Source: Oligoflexales bacterium
GTDB lineage: Bacteria > Bdellovibrionota > Oligoflexia > Oligoflexales > Oligoflexaceae
Direction: 5' to 3'
DNA: 9,349 nucleotides
Assembly: GCA_015232735.1 (NCBI GenBank)
Contig: JADFZC010000079.1
Span: forward strand, 1 to 9,349
Shown: in pieces, positions 1 through 8,548 of the stretch
Layout of the letters: each line of letters begins with the position of its first letter
Position numbering within the stretch: the stretch's first letter is position 1
Notes under the pieces: model-generated
What the model was told of the DNA's origin: nothing
Database searches by the model: none
Seen by the model: the letters and a program-made list of their open reading frames with translations, nothing else
Program-made: the position numbers and the translations under genes

Positions 1-23
1 TGAGACCGGAAGGTCGATAAGAA

Positions 24-45
24 TCCTCTCCATTCATGGAGAGGA
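24..45. repeat. Perfect 10-bp palindrome upstream of the GNAT gene
   Basis: The arm TCCTCTCCAT (24-33) is followed by TC and then its exact reverse complement ATGGAGAGGA (36-45). It lies 44 bases before the GNAT start codon. No T-run follows on the plus strand, so an intrinsic terminator is unlikely. An operator, or an mRNA hairpin ahead of the GNAT gene, fits better. A smaller hairpin (GACC/GGTC with a GGAA loop, 4-15) lies just upstream. The palindrome is certain; its role is not. Confidence 0.6.
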
Positions 46-89
46 GTATTCAACAATATCAAATCTCGGATGCATGTCAAGGAGGCACG

Positions 90-572
90 ATGAATTTTTC
101 TCAAGACCAGATCAGTATAACCTATTTTGCGGATGCCCCGCAGGTGTTCAATACGGTATCCGAATGGCTATATCATGAGTTTCTATATTTGAATCCCGGC
201 CAGACGATTGAAATGCGAAGAGAAGAGATGGCCCGACGGTTGCACCGGGATCGTGTCCCCTTCTGCATGGTTGCCATGATAAATAGCATTCCGGTAGCGA
301 CCGCCAGCATTATCGAAAACGATCTCCCGGAAAAACCCGAATACACCCCATGGCTGGCCTCCGTGTTTACCGAGCCATCCTGGCGGAATAAGGGGATTGG
401 GGGAAAGATGGTAAGAGCGGTGACCCGGGAAGTTTTTAAGCAGGGAAAATATTGCGAGTTGTACCTCTATACCCCGGATCAGGAGGAGTTCTATCGTAAG
501 TTGGGATGGCAAAGGATCGAAACTATAGAGCATAGTGGGAACAAGGTGGTTATTATGAAGACAAGTGCATAG
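90..572 (+). CDS. GNAT-family N-acetyltransferase
   Basis: A 160-residue protein of the GNAT fold, which transfers an acetyl group from acetyl-CoA to an amine; the substrate cannot be read from sequence. The acetyl-CoA pyrophosphate loop (motif A) is R99-N-K-G-I-G104, preceded by the beta-strand around WLASVFTEPSW (88-98). Motif B follows with the LYLYTP strand (125-129) and the helix ending FYRKLGW (134-140), a standard GNAT C-terminal half. I chose the ATG at 90 because AAGGAGG lies 4 bases upstream (79-85). An in-frame ATG at 36 would add 18 residues, but it has no ribosome binding site and falls inside a palindrome. The length is normal for a stand-alone GNAT. There is no signal peptide or membrane segment. 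It converges on kamE and is not part of the kam operon, so a link to lysine metabolism is not shown. Confidence 0.85.
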   Translation: MNFSQDQISITYFADAPQVFNTVSEWLYHEFLYLNPGQTIEMRREEMARRLHRDRVPFCMVAMINSIPVATASIIENDLPEKPEYTPWLASVFTEPSWRNKGIGGKMVRAVTREVFKQGKYCELYLYTPDQEEFYRKLGWQRIETIEHSGNKVVIMKTSA

Positions 573-575
573 TCT

Positions 576-609
576 GACTTCGCCAGACCAAGATGGGCTG
601 CGCGAAGTT
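576..609. terminator. Weak hairpin between the convergent GNAT and kamE genes
   Basis: ACTTCGC (577-583) pairs with GCGAAGT (602-608), extended inward by CAG/CTG (584-586 with 598-600) across one bulged base. It sits just after the GNAT stop codon and before the kamE stop on the opposite strand, where a bidirectional terminator would be expected. Neither side has a clean T-run, so it is only a candidate. An alternative, mutually exclusive stem is GTCTG/CAGAC (572-576 with 584-588). Confidence 0.25.
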
Positions 610-646
610 CTTTCGACCTATGGCTTTGGCAACATATAAAATCAAA

Positions 647-1435
647 TCACCCGCCCAGCCTCTTCACAAGCTCCGTAACGGCATACGTGGCGATATCATC
701 CGCATACTTTCCGGCGCCGAAACCGGCATCGTATCCGAGCTCCTTCGCAAGTTCATGGTTCACCCTTGGCCCTCCGCAGACAAGAATTATCCTCTTTCTG
801 ATTCCTTCCGCCTCAAGAAGCTCCGCAAGATTTGTAAGGTTCTGGATGTGGACGTTCTTCTGCGTCACCGTCTGTGAGACAAGAAGGATATCGGCACTTA
901 GTTCAATGGCCCTTTTTATGAACTCCTCGTTTGGAACCTGGCTTCCCAGGTTGTAAGCATCGATCATTTCATACCGTTCGAGACCGTAATGCCCCGCGTA
1001 GCCCTTCATGTTCATAATCGCATCTATACCGACAGTATGCGCGTCGGTTCCCGTGCTCGCGCCGACCACGACGACCTTTCGCCCGATATGCTCTCTGATA
1101 TAAGCGTCAACCTCCTGCATGCTCATCGTCTTCACGTCCACGGCGTGGACCTTAAGGGCATTGTAGTCCACAGTATGGACGAGGCTTCCATAGACCACAT
1201 AAAAGGTGAATCCGGCATCCAGAGGGTGATGGTGCACAACATGCGGCTCCTCAAGCCCCATCTTGACCGCAAGCGCCTTTGCCGCCTCGATTCCCCTCTC
1301 GTTATCATCGACAGGAAGGGTGAAGCTCGTCTGCACCTTTCCGTCGTTCATGGTATCGCCATACGGTTTCAGCCTTGAAAGGTCAAGCTCGCGGCTGAAT
1401 GTTTTCTTCTCGGTGGAATATAATCCGCTACTCAT
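647..1435 (-). CDS. kamE: Beta-lysine 5,6-aminomutase, beta (B12-binding) subunit KamE
   Basis: This 262-residue protein is the cobalamin-binding subunit of lysine 5,6-aminomutase, which moves the terminal amino group of L-beta-lysine (or D-lysine) to the adjacent carbon using adenosylcobalamin and PLP. An N-terminal dimerisation part is followed by a Rossmann-type B12 domain from about residue 118. The signature D131-A-H133-T-V-G136 supplies His133 as the lower axial cobalt ligand. Lys144 in MNMKGYAGHYG falls exactly where the Clostridium sticklandii enzyme has the lysine that holds PLP as an internal aldimine. A second glycine-rich stretch, LVCGGPRVNHELA (218-230), and GFGAGKYADD (238-247) complete the domain. 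The start ATG overlaps the end of kamD by 8 bases and has AAGGAG 7 bases upstream, which points to coupled translation. It is the last gene of the operon. All key residues are intact and the length is normal. Confidence 0.95.
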   Translation of the reverse strand: MSSGLYSTEKKTFSRELDLSRLKPYGDTMNDGKVQTSFTLPVDDNERGIEAAKALAVKMGLEEPHVVHHHPLDAGFTFYVVYGSLVHTVDYNALKVHAVDVKTMSMQEVDAYIREHIGRKVVVVGASTGTDAHTVGIDAIMNMKGYAGHYGLERYEMIDAYNLGSQVPNEEFIKRAIELSADILLVSQTVTQKNVHIQNLTNLAELLEAEGIRKRIILVCGGPRVNHELAKELGYDAGFGAGKYADDIATYAVTELVKRLGG

Positions 1436-2990
1436 GTGAAGACTCCTTAAGCATCATGGGGATGAAGGGGTTGTAATACTGCGATCCTTTTTCAACAACT
1501 CCGCTTAAGCCTTTTCCCCCTGTCTTTGATCTTTTGATACCTCCGAAATGGCCCTTTTCAAGGGTCCCGAAAAGTCCCAGGTTCTCGATTTCAAGCAGAA
1601 GTGCGTATGCCCTGGAAAGAACCTCATTTGCCCTGTGCTCCATGATTCCGCCCCGTTTGAAGCTTATCTCAGAGCCCAGGTCCTCCATGTTCCTGAAAAT
1701 GTATTTCGCGTTTTCTATCGAAAGGGCCCTGTCGGACATGAACGGCGTATGAATCGCCTCGGTCAGCATGCCCAGAAGGTGTATCCTCTGCCCCGTGAGA
1801 ATCGTAATCATGTTGAAAAGCGCATTCTGGACATGCCCCTTGAAGATATCCCCCGTCATGAATTTGGTGGGCGGCATATATTTCAGCGGGGCATTCGGAA
1901 ATATCTGCCTTGCCATCTGGGCCTGAGCAAGTTCGTAAAGAAAGCCGTTTTTGACCGAGGGGTCCATTTCAAAGGCGTGGCCGAGTCCCATCTGTTCCTC
2001 CCTGAGCCCGGCCAGACGCGCAAACTGCTCGTTTATGAACTGTGAGGCAAGGACCGTATGTGCCTCTTCTATCGCATCAGCGGTGGTAAGATAGTTATCC
2101 TCTCCGGTATTGATGATGACGCCGGCATAACCGTTAATGACGCGTGAAAAAAACTGGTCGACTATTGTGCGCTGCATGTTTATGTCGCGAAACAGGATGC
2201 CGTAAAGCGCATCGTTCAGCATCATGTCGAGCCTCTCAAGCGCGCCCATCGCCGCTATCTCCGGCATGCAAAGCCCGGAGCAGTAGTTGCAAAGCCTTAT
2301 ATACCGCCCCAGCTCGGCTCCGGACTCATCGAGCGCGGTGCGCATCAGCCTGAAGTTCTCCTGGGTCGCGTATGTCCCGCCGAACCCCTCGGTCGTGGCA
2401 CCGTAGGGAACGTAATCCAGAAGGCTCTGCCCGGTGGTCCTTATGACCGCTATCACATCCGCGCCCTGCTTCGCCGCGGCCTTCGCCTGGACAATATCTT
2501 CATATATGTTCCCCGTAGCCACTATGATGTACAGAAGGGGACCGTTCCTGTCACCGTATTTCGAGAGAATCTCACTGCGCCTATGCCTGTTTTCCCTGAT
2601 GCGCCCGACCGTAATTTCGGCGATCCTGTCTATCTTCACTCTGGTTTCGAACGCATCCTTCGGCTGAAGCGAAAGAAGGTCGATCTTTTCATCCCTGACG
2701 CCTTCGGCTATCTGCTGCGGGGAAAGATTGAGATGCAGCATGGCGTTTCCTATGTAATAGGCAACCCCCATGGAAAGTCCCCCGGCCTTGAAAATATGAT
2801 CCACAACCACATTTGGAAGCGGAATGCCTATATCGTTGACGCCGTCTATGCCCAGAAATCTGGCTATGGTCCTTTCAACAGCGACTGTCGTATGCCTGTC
2901 TATAAAATCCTGGGTGCTTCTGGCAACCGCGGCGGCTGCCTTTCGCGCCTTGTCTGCAATTTCCATGTCAAGATTCAGTTTGGCTTCCAT
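1428..2990 (-). CDS. kamD: Beta-lysine 5,6-aminomutase, alpha subunit KamD
   Basis: A 520-residue protein forming the TIM-barrel subunit of lysine 5,6-aminomutase, which binds substrate and PLP and pairs with KamE to make L-erythro-3,5-diaminohexanoate. I chose the ATG at 2990 (MEAKLNLDMEIADK) over the in-frame ATG at 3023, which would add 11 residues. The chosen start has a purine-rich site (GGAGGAAAGG) upstream and puts active-site residues at the positions I recall from the C. sticklandii structure: Arg184 and Ser189 (IRTTGQS), Ser238 (CNYCSG) and Tyr263 (DALYGILF). These contact or stack on PLP. The N-terminal HTTVAVERTIARFLGIDGV and the C-terminal GHFGGIKRSKTGGKG stretches also look typical. 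Its start overlaps the kamC end by 23 bases and its end overlaps the kamE start by 8. There is no sign of damage. Confidence 0.96.
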   Translation of the reverse strand: MEAKLNLDMEIADKARKAAAAVARSTQDFIDRHTTVAVERTIARFLGIDGVNDIGIPLPNVVVDHIFKAGGLSMGVAYYIGNAMLHLNLSPQQIAEGVRDEKIDLLSLQPKDAFETRVKIDRIAEITVGRIRENRHRRSEILSKYGDRNGPLLYIIVATGNIYEDIVQAKAAAKQGADVIAVIRTTGQSLLDYVPYGATTEGFGGTYATQENFRLMRTALDESGAELGRYIRLCNYCSGLCMPEIAAMGALERLDMMLNDALYGILFRDINMQRTIVDQFFSRVINGYAGVIINTGEDNYLTTADAIEEAHTVLASQFINEQFARLAGLREEQMGLGHAFEMDPSVKNGFLYELAQAQMARQIFPNAPLKYMPPTKFMTGDIFKGHVQNALFNMITILTGQRIHLLGMLTEAIHTPFMSDRALSIENAKYIFRNMEDLGSEISFKRGGIMEHRANEVLSRAYALLLEIENLGLFGTLEKGHFGGIKRSKTGGKGLSGVVEKGSQYYNPFIPMMLKESSHE

Positions 2991-4479
2991 CTTTGAGCCT
3001 TTCCTCCCTGTATTCGTTTTCAACCAGTTTCACAAAGCCGCTGTCTATTCCAATGAGATCCGCTATCGTGAGCGCGTCGTGCGGCGGCCTGTATCCCGAT
3101 TCCACTTTCCTTATTCTATAGTCCATGTATTTCTGGATGACATCGAGTGCCGTATGTTCCCCCTTGTGAATGTCATCCTTCATCGCCGATGTGTCGGCCG
3201 ATTCCAGCCCCCTGACAATGAAATGCTCCGCGTCGGCAATGTCCGAAACATCGTAGTGGGTCGATACAAGGCTGACAAAGTCCCTTCCTTTCATGTACTT
3301 TGCATACGCCTTGATAAAGCATTTGCCCTCCGACGGGTTTGTCGTCCTGGCAAGTTCGTCGAGCACGAAAAGCCCCCCTCCTGCCCTTTTTACGGTTTCG
3401 ATAATGGAAGAGAGCCTTATTATCTCCGCGCCGAAAGAGCTGAGCCCCCGCGTGAAATCCTGCAGGTCCCCGCCCAGAAACACAATGTTTTCAAAATGTC
3501 CTGTCACGCAGTCTTTGGCAAACACGAAAAAGCCCATCCTTGCGGCAACGGCGTTAAGAAGGACTGTCCTGAGCGCCACGCTCTTTCCACCCATGTTGGC
3601 ACCGGTAAGAATCGTCACCCCCTTTTTAAGGGACAAATCAAGAGGAATAAATCTCTGTCCCTTTTCCGCCAGCATGTCGGACACCTCAGGATGGAAAGCT
3701 TCCTTTAGTTGAATGGCAAAACCCCGTACGTCATCACCGGCAAACCCTGGCCTTGCCGCTCCATATTCAAACGCAAGAGATGCCTTTGCAATTATCAAAT
3801 CAAGAAGGGCGATGGAACCAACGTTCCTTAAAATATCGTTCTTATAAGCGGAAAGCCTCGCTGTCAGCGATTTTTTCACCGAGAGCTCCTGGGCCTTCTC
3901 ACTGACGACAATCTCCTGCCTCTGTCTCAAAAGTCTGTCCCTGGACTGCCCGTCCCCCTCCTTCATGATAAGCGATTCAATCTCATGTTTTCTGCATCTT
4001 ATTTCGGCAAGCTTCGGCTCATAGCTGCTGTAAATGCTGAAGGAGGGGACAATCTGCTCATCAGGATTCAGAAGTTTTACCACCTCGGAGAGGGAAGTGA
4101 AATCCACTTCAGGTATTGAAAGGGAAAGATTGAGATAGTTTCTTTTGAACTCCCCCATAAGGAGGCAAAAATTCTTTATTTCAAAAAACTCCGTCTCATC
4201 CAGCGTATCGTTACCGGCGCATCTGTCAAGGGACCCCCTGATGTCCCTCATCATCCGCATGACACGCGTAACGGGAGCAAAAGCCTTCTCATCTTTCCTG
4301 ATTGCGCCCAGTGCGGCCGATACCTGGTCAAGCGCCAGTTCAAGGGCTTTCGACTCATCCCTTGAAAAAGGGCGGAGCCTTTTTTTCAAATCAGCTCCAA
4401 AAGGGGTGCATAACCTGAGTTTTGCGAGAACATATGAAAAACCCGACTCCAAGAAAACATCAGAATCTGAAGATGTCAT
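2968..4479 (-). CDS. kamC: MutS-like ATPase KamC, probable 5,6-aminomutase reactivase
   Basis: A 503-residue protein with the ABC-type ATPase core of the MutS/MutS2 superfamily. About 280 mostly helical, charged residues (coiled-coil-like around 155-215) precede the ATPase. Walker A is G293-A-N-M-G-G-K-S300, a variant of the MutS GPNMGGKST. A signature-like LSSFGAEI lies at 346-353. Walker B is LFVLDELA (370-377; Asp374, Glu375), followed by TTNPSEG, as in MutS2. The switch histidine is STHYD (His408). I see neither the N-terminal mismatch-recognition domain with its Phe-x-Glu motif nor a C-terminal Smr nuclease. Its place between kamA and kamDE, with overlaps to kamB (20 bases) and kamD (23 bases), matches the MutS-related gene of lysine-fermentation clusters, which is named as the ATPase of a 5,6-aminomutase reactivase. 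The start has GGAGG 5 bases upstream. The family is certain; the reactivase role is inferred from naming and context. Confidence 0.85.
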   Translation of the reverse strand: MTSSDSDVFLESGFSYVLAKLRLCTPFGADLKKRLRPFSRDESKALELALDQVSAALGAIRKDEKAFAPVTRVMRMMRDIRGSLDRCAGNDTLDETEFFEIKNFCLLMGEFKRNYLNLSLSIPEVDFTSLSEVVKLLNPDEQIVPSFSIYSSYEPKLAEIRCRKHEIESLIMKEGDGQSRDRLLRQRQEIVVSEKAQELSVKKSLTARLSAYKNDILRNVGSIALLDLIIAKASLAFEYGAARPGFAGDDVRGFAIQLKEAFHPEVSDMLAEKGQRFIPLDLSLKKGVTILTGANMGGKSVALRTVLLNAVAARMGFFVFAKDCVTGHFENIVFLGGDLQDFTRGLSSFGAEIIRLSSIIETVKRAGGGLFVLDELARTTNPSEGKCFIKAYAKYMKGRDFVSLVSTHYDVSDIADAEHFIVRGLESADTSAMKDDIHKGEHTALDVIQKYMDYRIRKVESGYRPPHDALTIADLIGIDSGFVKLVENEYREERLKDGSQTES

Positions 4480-5483
4480 CTCTCCCTCCCATAACGTCCG
4501 CGACAGGCAATCCGCTCAGGCCTTGAAGCCTGCTTGCCACATACGAGCTGTCAACCCTCTCTCCAGCCGGGGAAAGAGGATTTACGGTCATGGCAACCAC
4601 GTTTATCGGATCGAGCGCTCTCAGCCTGACGCCGCTCTTTCCCATGGCATGCATTGTGGCGTCGCTTATGAAGAGCTTCGTGCCGTCTTCCACAACAAGC
4701 GTAACCTTCGCCCCTCTGGGAACGGCTGCAAGAATATCCATGACAGGCCTGTCGGTAACCGCCCCCCCCAGTACAACATACTGCGTGCCGGCATCCATCC
4801 TTGCTGAAAGAAGTGGCGTCGCGGTCATCGAGAGGGCAAAGTCAGCCTTGACAACATTTCCATTTTTGTCTATGAGCCCCGCCCTCGAATCCGCGACAAT
4901 ACCGCGTGCCTTGATGTCGGCATCCCTGTCGGCAAGCTTTTCTATTCTTAGAAGATTCAGCATTGCAAGCGTCCTTTCGACGATAACATCCGGGTCCAGG
5001 GACAGGGCCGCAGAAGTTGAAAGGATCACGGCATCGGCCAGGGACGGCGAGGCAGTGGTTCTCCTGTCGATCGTACCGTCTATCAGGACAAGATCGGCAC
5101 CGAAATTTCTAAGCAGCAAAAGCGCCCCTGTCATCTCGTCTCTTATCGAGGGTCCTCCCAGCTCCACATATCCGGCGCTGAGCGCCCTGGCAATAACGAC
5201 CTCCCCCAGGGACGTCGAAATGGATGTCATCGAGAGAATCTCAGAAGTGACATCGGAGGCCATTAAACAGCTTCTGGCTGTGGCCAAAAGCGTCCCCCCG
5301 GGGACGAAAATGCCGGGTTTTTCATTCCTGAATATCAAATCGATCCTCTCGCCATCCCTGCCGATGGAAGTCAGCCCGAGCTTTTTCTTCGATCCTATGT
5401 ACGCTTTTGAAATCAGGTGGTTCAGCACGGTGGTCTTCCCGGCGTTCTTGCAGGTGCCGATTATCGCGACCGTTCCATACCTG

Positions 5484-5509
<26 letters not shown>
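4460..5509 (-). CDS. kamB: P-loop protein KamB, probable 5,6-aminomutase reactivase partner
   Basis: A 349-residue soluble protein with an N-terminal P-loop G18-T-C-K-N-A-G-K-T26 after a hydrophobic strand (VAIIG), resembling MobB or dethiobiotin-synthetase-type NTPases. SIGRDGE (48-54) could act as a switch segment, and [13 protein letters not shown] (138-150) looks like a Walker B strand with Asp144. The C-terminal third ([20 protein letters not shown] and following) has no domain I recognise. It matches the second non-enzymatic gene of lysine-fermentation operons, described as the subunit working with KamC. The start is uncertain. The ATG at 5509 has GGAG only 3 bases away. An in-frame GTG at 5494 has AGGA 6 bases upstream and would shorten the protein by 5 residues. 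Either start lies inside the end of kamA (26 or 11 bases of overlap). The 65 codons open further upstream are shadow sequence of kamA. The biochemical function is unproven. Confidence 0.8.
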
Positions 5510-6806
<1,297 letters not shown>

Positions 6807-6810
6807 AGGT

Positions 6811-6817
6811 ACCTCCT
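6811..6817 (-). promoter_or_regulatory. Strong ribosome binding site of kamA
   Basis: On the minus strand AGGAGGT ends 4 bases before the kamA ATG. This is a near-perfect Shine-Dalgarno match and fixes the kamA start. It is the best ribosome binding site in the operon, as expected for the lead gene. Confidence 0.85.
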
Positions 6818-6827
6818 GCTAACTGAT

Positions 6828-6854
6828 GCACTAAACGCATTAAACATTGCATTA
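6828..6854 (-). repeat. Three short direct repeats in the kamA leader
   Basis: Reading the plus strand, GCACTA (6828-6833), GCATTA (6837-6842) and GCATTA (6849-6854) occur at 9- and 12-base steps, 22 to 48 bases before the kamA ATG. On the coding strand these are TAATGC, TAATGC and TAGTGC. They could be a regulator binding site or chance similarity in AT-rich sequence. Confidence 0.3.
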
Positions 6855-7084
6855 GAATAGAAATCCAGTAATCTTGTCGCATCAGCTCAGATCCACGTTT
6901 TATCCAAATATCCGACAAACACTAATTTTGTTGATGTTTGTACCAAATCTTTGGTTATTTTAACATGAAATTCTGAGTTCAAGTTCTTATTTTCAAAACC
7001 AATTGACTTGCAAACAAAAAAGAATGTAAAAAATCCTTCAATAATTCCTGATTACAGGGGCTGGCAGAAGGAGTTCCTCCTCAG

Positions 7085-7203
7085 AGTCTGTTGAAAAAGC
7101 CGGGAATCAAGGCGCGAGGAGGAGGAAAACCGGAGTTTACGCGCTGGTAAATGAGGATTTTCCGACGACGAGCAACGCCGAGTCATGGTTTTTTCAACAG
7201 GCT
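7085..7203. mobile_element. MITE-like foldback element with target duplication
   Basis: A 119-bp non-coding element. Its terminal inverted repeats are AGTCTGTTGAAAAAGCC at the left (7085-7101) and, in reverse complement, AGCCTGTTGAAAAAACC at the right (7187-7203), matching at 15 of 17 positions. Both ends are flanked by the direct repeat CTCAG (7080-7084 and 7204-7208), which looks like a 5-bp target-site duplication. Inside, GGCG...GGAAAA (7111-7129) can fold back on TTTTCC...CGCC (7158-7179), so almost the whole element can form an imperfect hairpin. It encodes no transposase, so it would depend on one elsewhere. I recall similar CTGTTGAAAAA-ended repeats in deltaproteobacterial genomes. 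The structure is directly visible; mobility is inferred. Confidence 0.75.
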
Positions 7204-7236
7204 CTCAGACAATCGGAATAACTTTTTGTTTTTTCA

Positions 7237-7263
7237 GCCTGTTTCAAATTGTCTTCAACAGGC
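7237..7263 (+). repeat. Inverted repeat in the kdd leader
   Basis: GCCTGTT (7237-7243) and AACAGGC (7257-7263) are perfect reverse complements around a 13-base loop, 61 bases before the kdd start. The right arm is part of TTCAACAGGC (7254-7263), which also occurs exactly at 7193-7202 in the right end of the foldback element. It may be a decayed second terminus, a footprint of an earlier insertion, or a leader hairpin. No T-run follows, so it is not a typical terminator. Confidence 0.45.
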
Positions 7264-7324
7264 GGTAAACAGCGTGTCATCCGCGCCAAATCGAAGAGCT
7301 TTATGGAGGGTAATAGGTAAAATT

Positions 7325-8359
7325 ATGAAGAGAGGATGCAAATACGGAACACACAGAGTTATAAAGCCGGAAGGCGTTCTGCCGCAGGCAGCTCAAAAAC
7401 TTGACAACAACATGGAGATTTACGACAACGAGATTCTCGTTGACGTCATAGCCCTTAATATCGACTCGGCTAGCTTTACGCAGCTTGAAGAGGAGGCTTC
7501 GGGGAACCTGGAAAAGATCAAGGCAAAAATCCTTGAGATAGTAGGTGAAAGAGGAAAGATGCAAAATCCGGTTACCGGCTCAGGCGGCATGCTGATAGGC
7601 AGGATCGCCCAGGTAGGCCCCGCCCTCAGCGGCAGGGATCTCAAGGTCGGCGACAAGATAGCCTCGCTGGTCTCCCTCTCGCTCACGCCTCTAAAAATAG
7701 AAGAAATTGTCCAGATAAAGCCGGATATCGACAGGGTCGAGGTCAGGGCGAAGGCGATTCTTTTTGAGAGCGGAATATATGCCAGGCTTCCATCTGACAT
7801 GTCGGAAAACCTAGCCCTGGCTGCACTCGACGTTGCCGGCGCCCCCGCGCAGGCGGCACGTCTTGTAAGACCCGGCCAGAGCGTCCTTGTTCTCGGCGCC
7901 GCGGGAAAAAGCGGGATGCTGTGCTGCTACGAGGCGATGAAAAGGGTCGGGCCCACGGGCAACGTGATAGCCATGGTAAGAAAGCAGGCACAGGCCGATC
8001 AGCTCAAGGAGTGGAAACTCTGCCACAATACGATAATAGGCGATGCCACCGTGCCGGTCGATATTCTGAACAAAACCCTTGCCGTCAACAAGGGGAGGGA
8101 GGTTGATTTATCAATAAGCTGCGTCAACATTCCCAACACCGAGATGGCCTGCATCCTTCCCGTGAGGGACGATGGAACGGTATATTTTTTCTCCATGGCG
8201 ACCAGTTTTACAAAGGCGGCTCTCGGCGCAGAGGGAATCGGAAAGGATGTGAACATGATCATCGGGAACGGTTACTCTAAAGACCACGCCGAGATCACCC
8301 TTGCCGTACTCAGGGAGAGCGAGACTCTGAGAAAGATCTTTGAGAAGTCCTACATGTGA
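7325..8359 (+). CDS. kdd: L-erythro-3,5-diaminohexanoate dehydrogenase Kdd
   Basis: A 344-residue cytoplasmic NAD(P)-dependent enzyme that oxidises and deaminates L-erythro-3,5-diaminohexanoate, the KamDE product, to 5-amino-3-oxohexanoate in lysine fermentation. The N-terminus MKRGCKYGTHRVIKPEGVLPQ is characteristic of the Kdd family. The middle is a zinc-free, MDR-like catalytic part (GRIAQVGP, then LKVGDKIASLVSL at 106-118). The Rossmann nucleotide-binding motif is VLVLGAAGKSG (187-197; G191, G194, G197). I chose the ATG at 7325 by family match. AGG lies 7 bases upstream and a better GGAGGG 14 bases upstream. The frame stays open to an ATG at 7151, but that part lies inside a foldback element and leader DNA. 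In the usual clusters kdd runs with the kam genes and is followed by kce; here it is divergent, and neither kce nor kal follows. Confidence 0.93.
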   Translation: MKRGCKYGTHRVIKPEGVLPQAAQKLDNNMEIYDNEILVDVIALNIDSASFTQLEEEASGNLEKIKAKILEIVGERGKMQNPVTGSGGMLIGRIAQVGPALSGRDLKVGDKIASLVSLSLTPLKIEEIVQIKPDIDRVEVRAKAILFESGIYARLPSDMSENLALAALDVAGAPAQAARLVRPGQSVLVLGAAGKSGMLCCYEAMKRVGPTGNVIAMVRKQAQADQLKEWKLCHNTIIGDATVPVDILNKTLAVNKGREVDLSISCVNIPNTEMACILPVRDDGTVYFFSMATSFTKAALGAEGIGKDVNMIIGNGYSKDHAEITLAVLRESETLRKIFEKSYM

Positions 8360-8496
8360 AAAAGATAATCCTTGTTCCCCCGTGTCTTGTCAATATCTGA
8401 TTCCACCGCATCCCGATCAGTCCGATCACTTCACTTGGCCCTGTTGGAACTTTTTGCAAAATTGGGCGTTCTCACAGATCTTGACATACTTCGTGA

Positions 8497-8526
8497 TTGA
8501 CAATTTATGTGTATAAAATGTATAAA
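8497..8526 (+). promoter_or_regulatory. Sigma-70-like promoter of the toxin-antitoxin pair
   Basis: A perfect -35 TTGACA (8497-8502) and TATAAA as -10 (8521-8526) are separated by 18 bases, ending 22 bases before the antitoxin start. The sequence TGTATAAA occurs twice in tandem (8510-8517 and 8519-8526), and TTTAT/ATAAA (8504-8508 with 8513-8517) is a short inverted repeat between the boxes. These fit an operator for self-repression by the antitoxin. A second TTGACA lies at 8481-8486. Confidence 0.6.
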
Positions 8527-8548
8527 CTGTGTGTAATAGGGGGAGCTT

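Larger units (their letters stand above)
6807..7324. other. Divergent AT-rich intergenic region between kamA and kdd
   Basis: This 518-bp stretch holds no gene. From kamA outward it contains the kamA ribosome binding site, three GCATTA-like repeats (6828-6854), about 220 bp of AT-rich sequence, a 119-bp foldback element (7085-7203) and a hairpin in the kdd leader (7237-7263). It must hold the promoters for both directions. The best plus-strand candidate I see is TTGACT (7003-7008), then 16 bases, then TGTAAA (7025-7030); it is weak, and transcription from it would cross the foldback element. I found no convincing minus-strand promoter. I do not see the conserved core of a lysine riboswitch. 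Confidence 0.6.

Noticed and set aside
36..89. An earlier ATG for the GNAT gene
   Set aside because: It lies inside a palindrome with no ribosome binding site, whereas the ATG at 90 has AAGGAGG 4 bases upstream.
2824..3708. A 294-codon plus-strand open frame opposite kamC and the kamD start
   Set aside because: It is antisense to two recognised genes whose motifs are intact, and its own translation shows no domain.
2968..4479. KamC as a DNA mismatch-repair protein
   Set aside because: I see no N-terminal mismatch-binding domain, and the gene sits inside an aminomutase operon. The ATPase core alone is shared with MutS.
6821..7080. A lysine riboswitch ahead of kamA
   Set aside because: The AT-rich leader lacks the conserved GC-rich paired segments and purine-rich core I would expect.
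7151..7324. An N-terminal extension of Kdd by 58 residues
   Set aside because: The extension is translated foldback element and leader. Family-like sequence begins only at MKRGCKYGTHRV.
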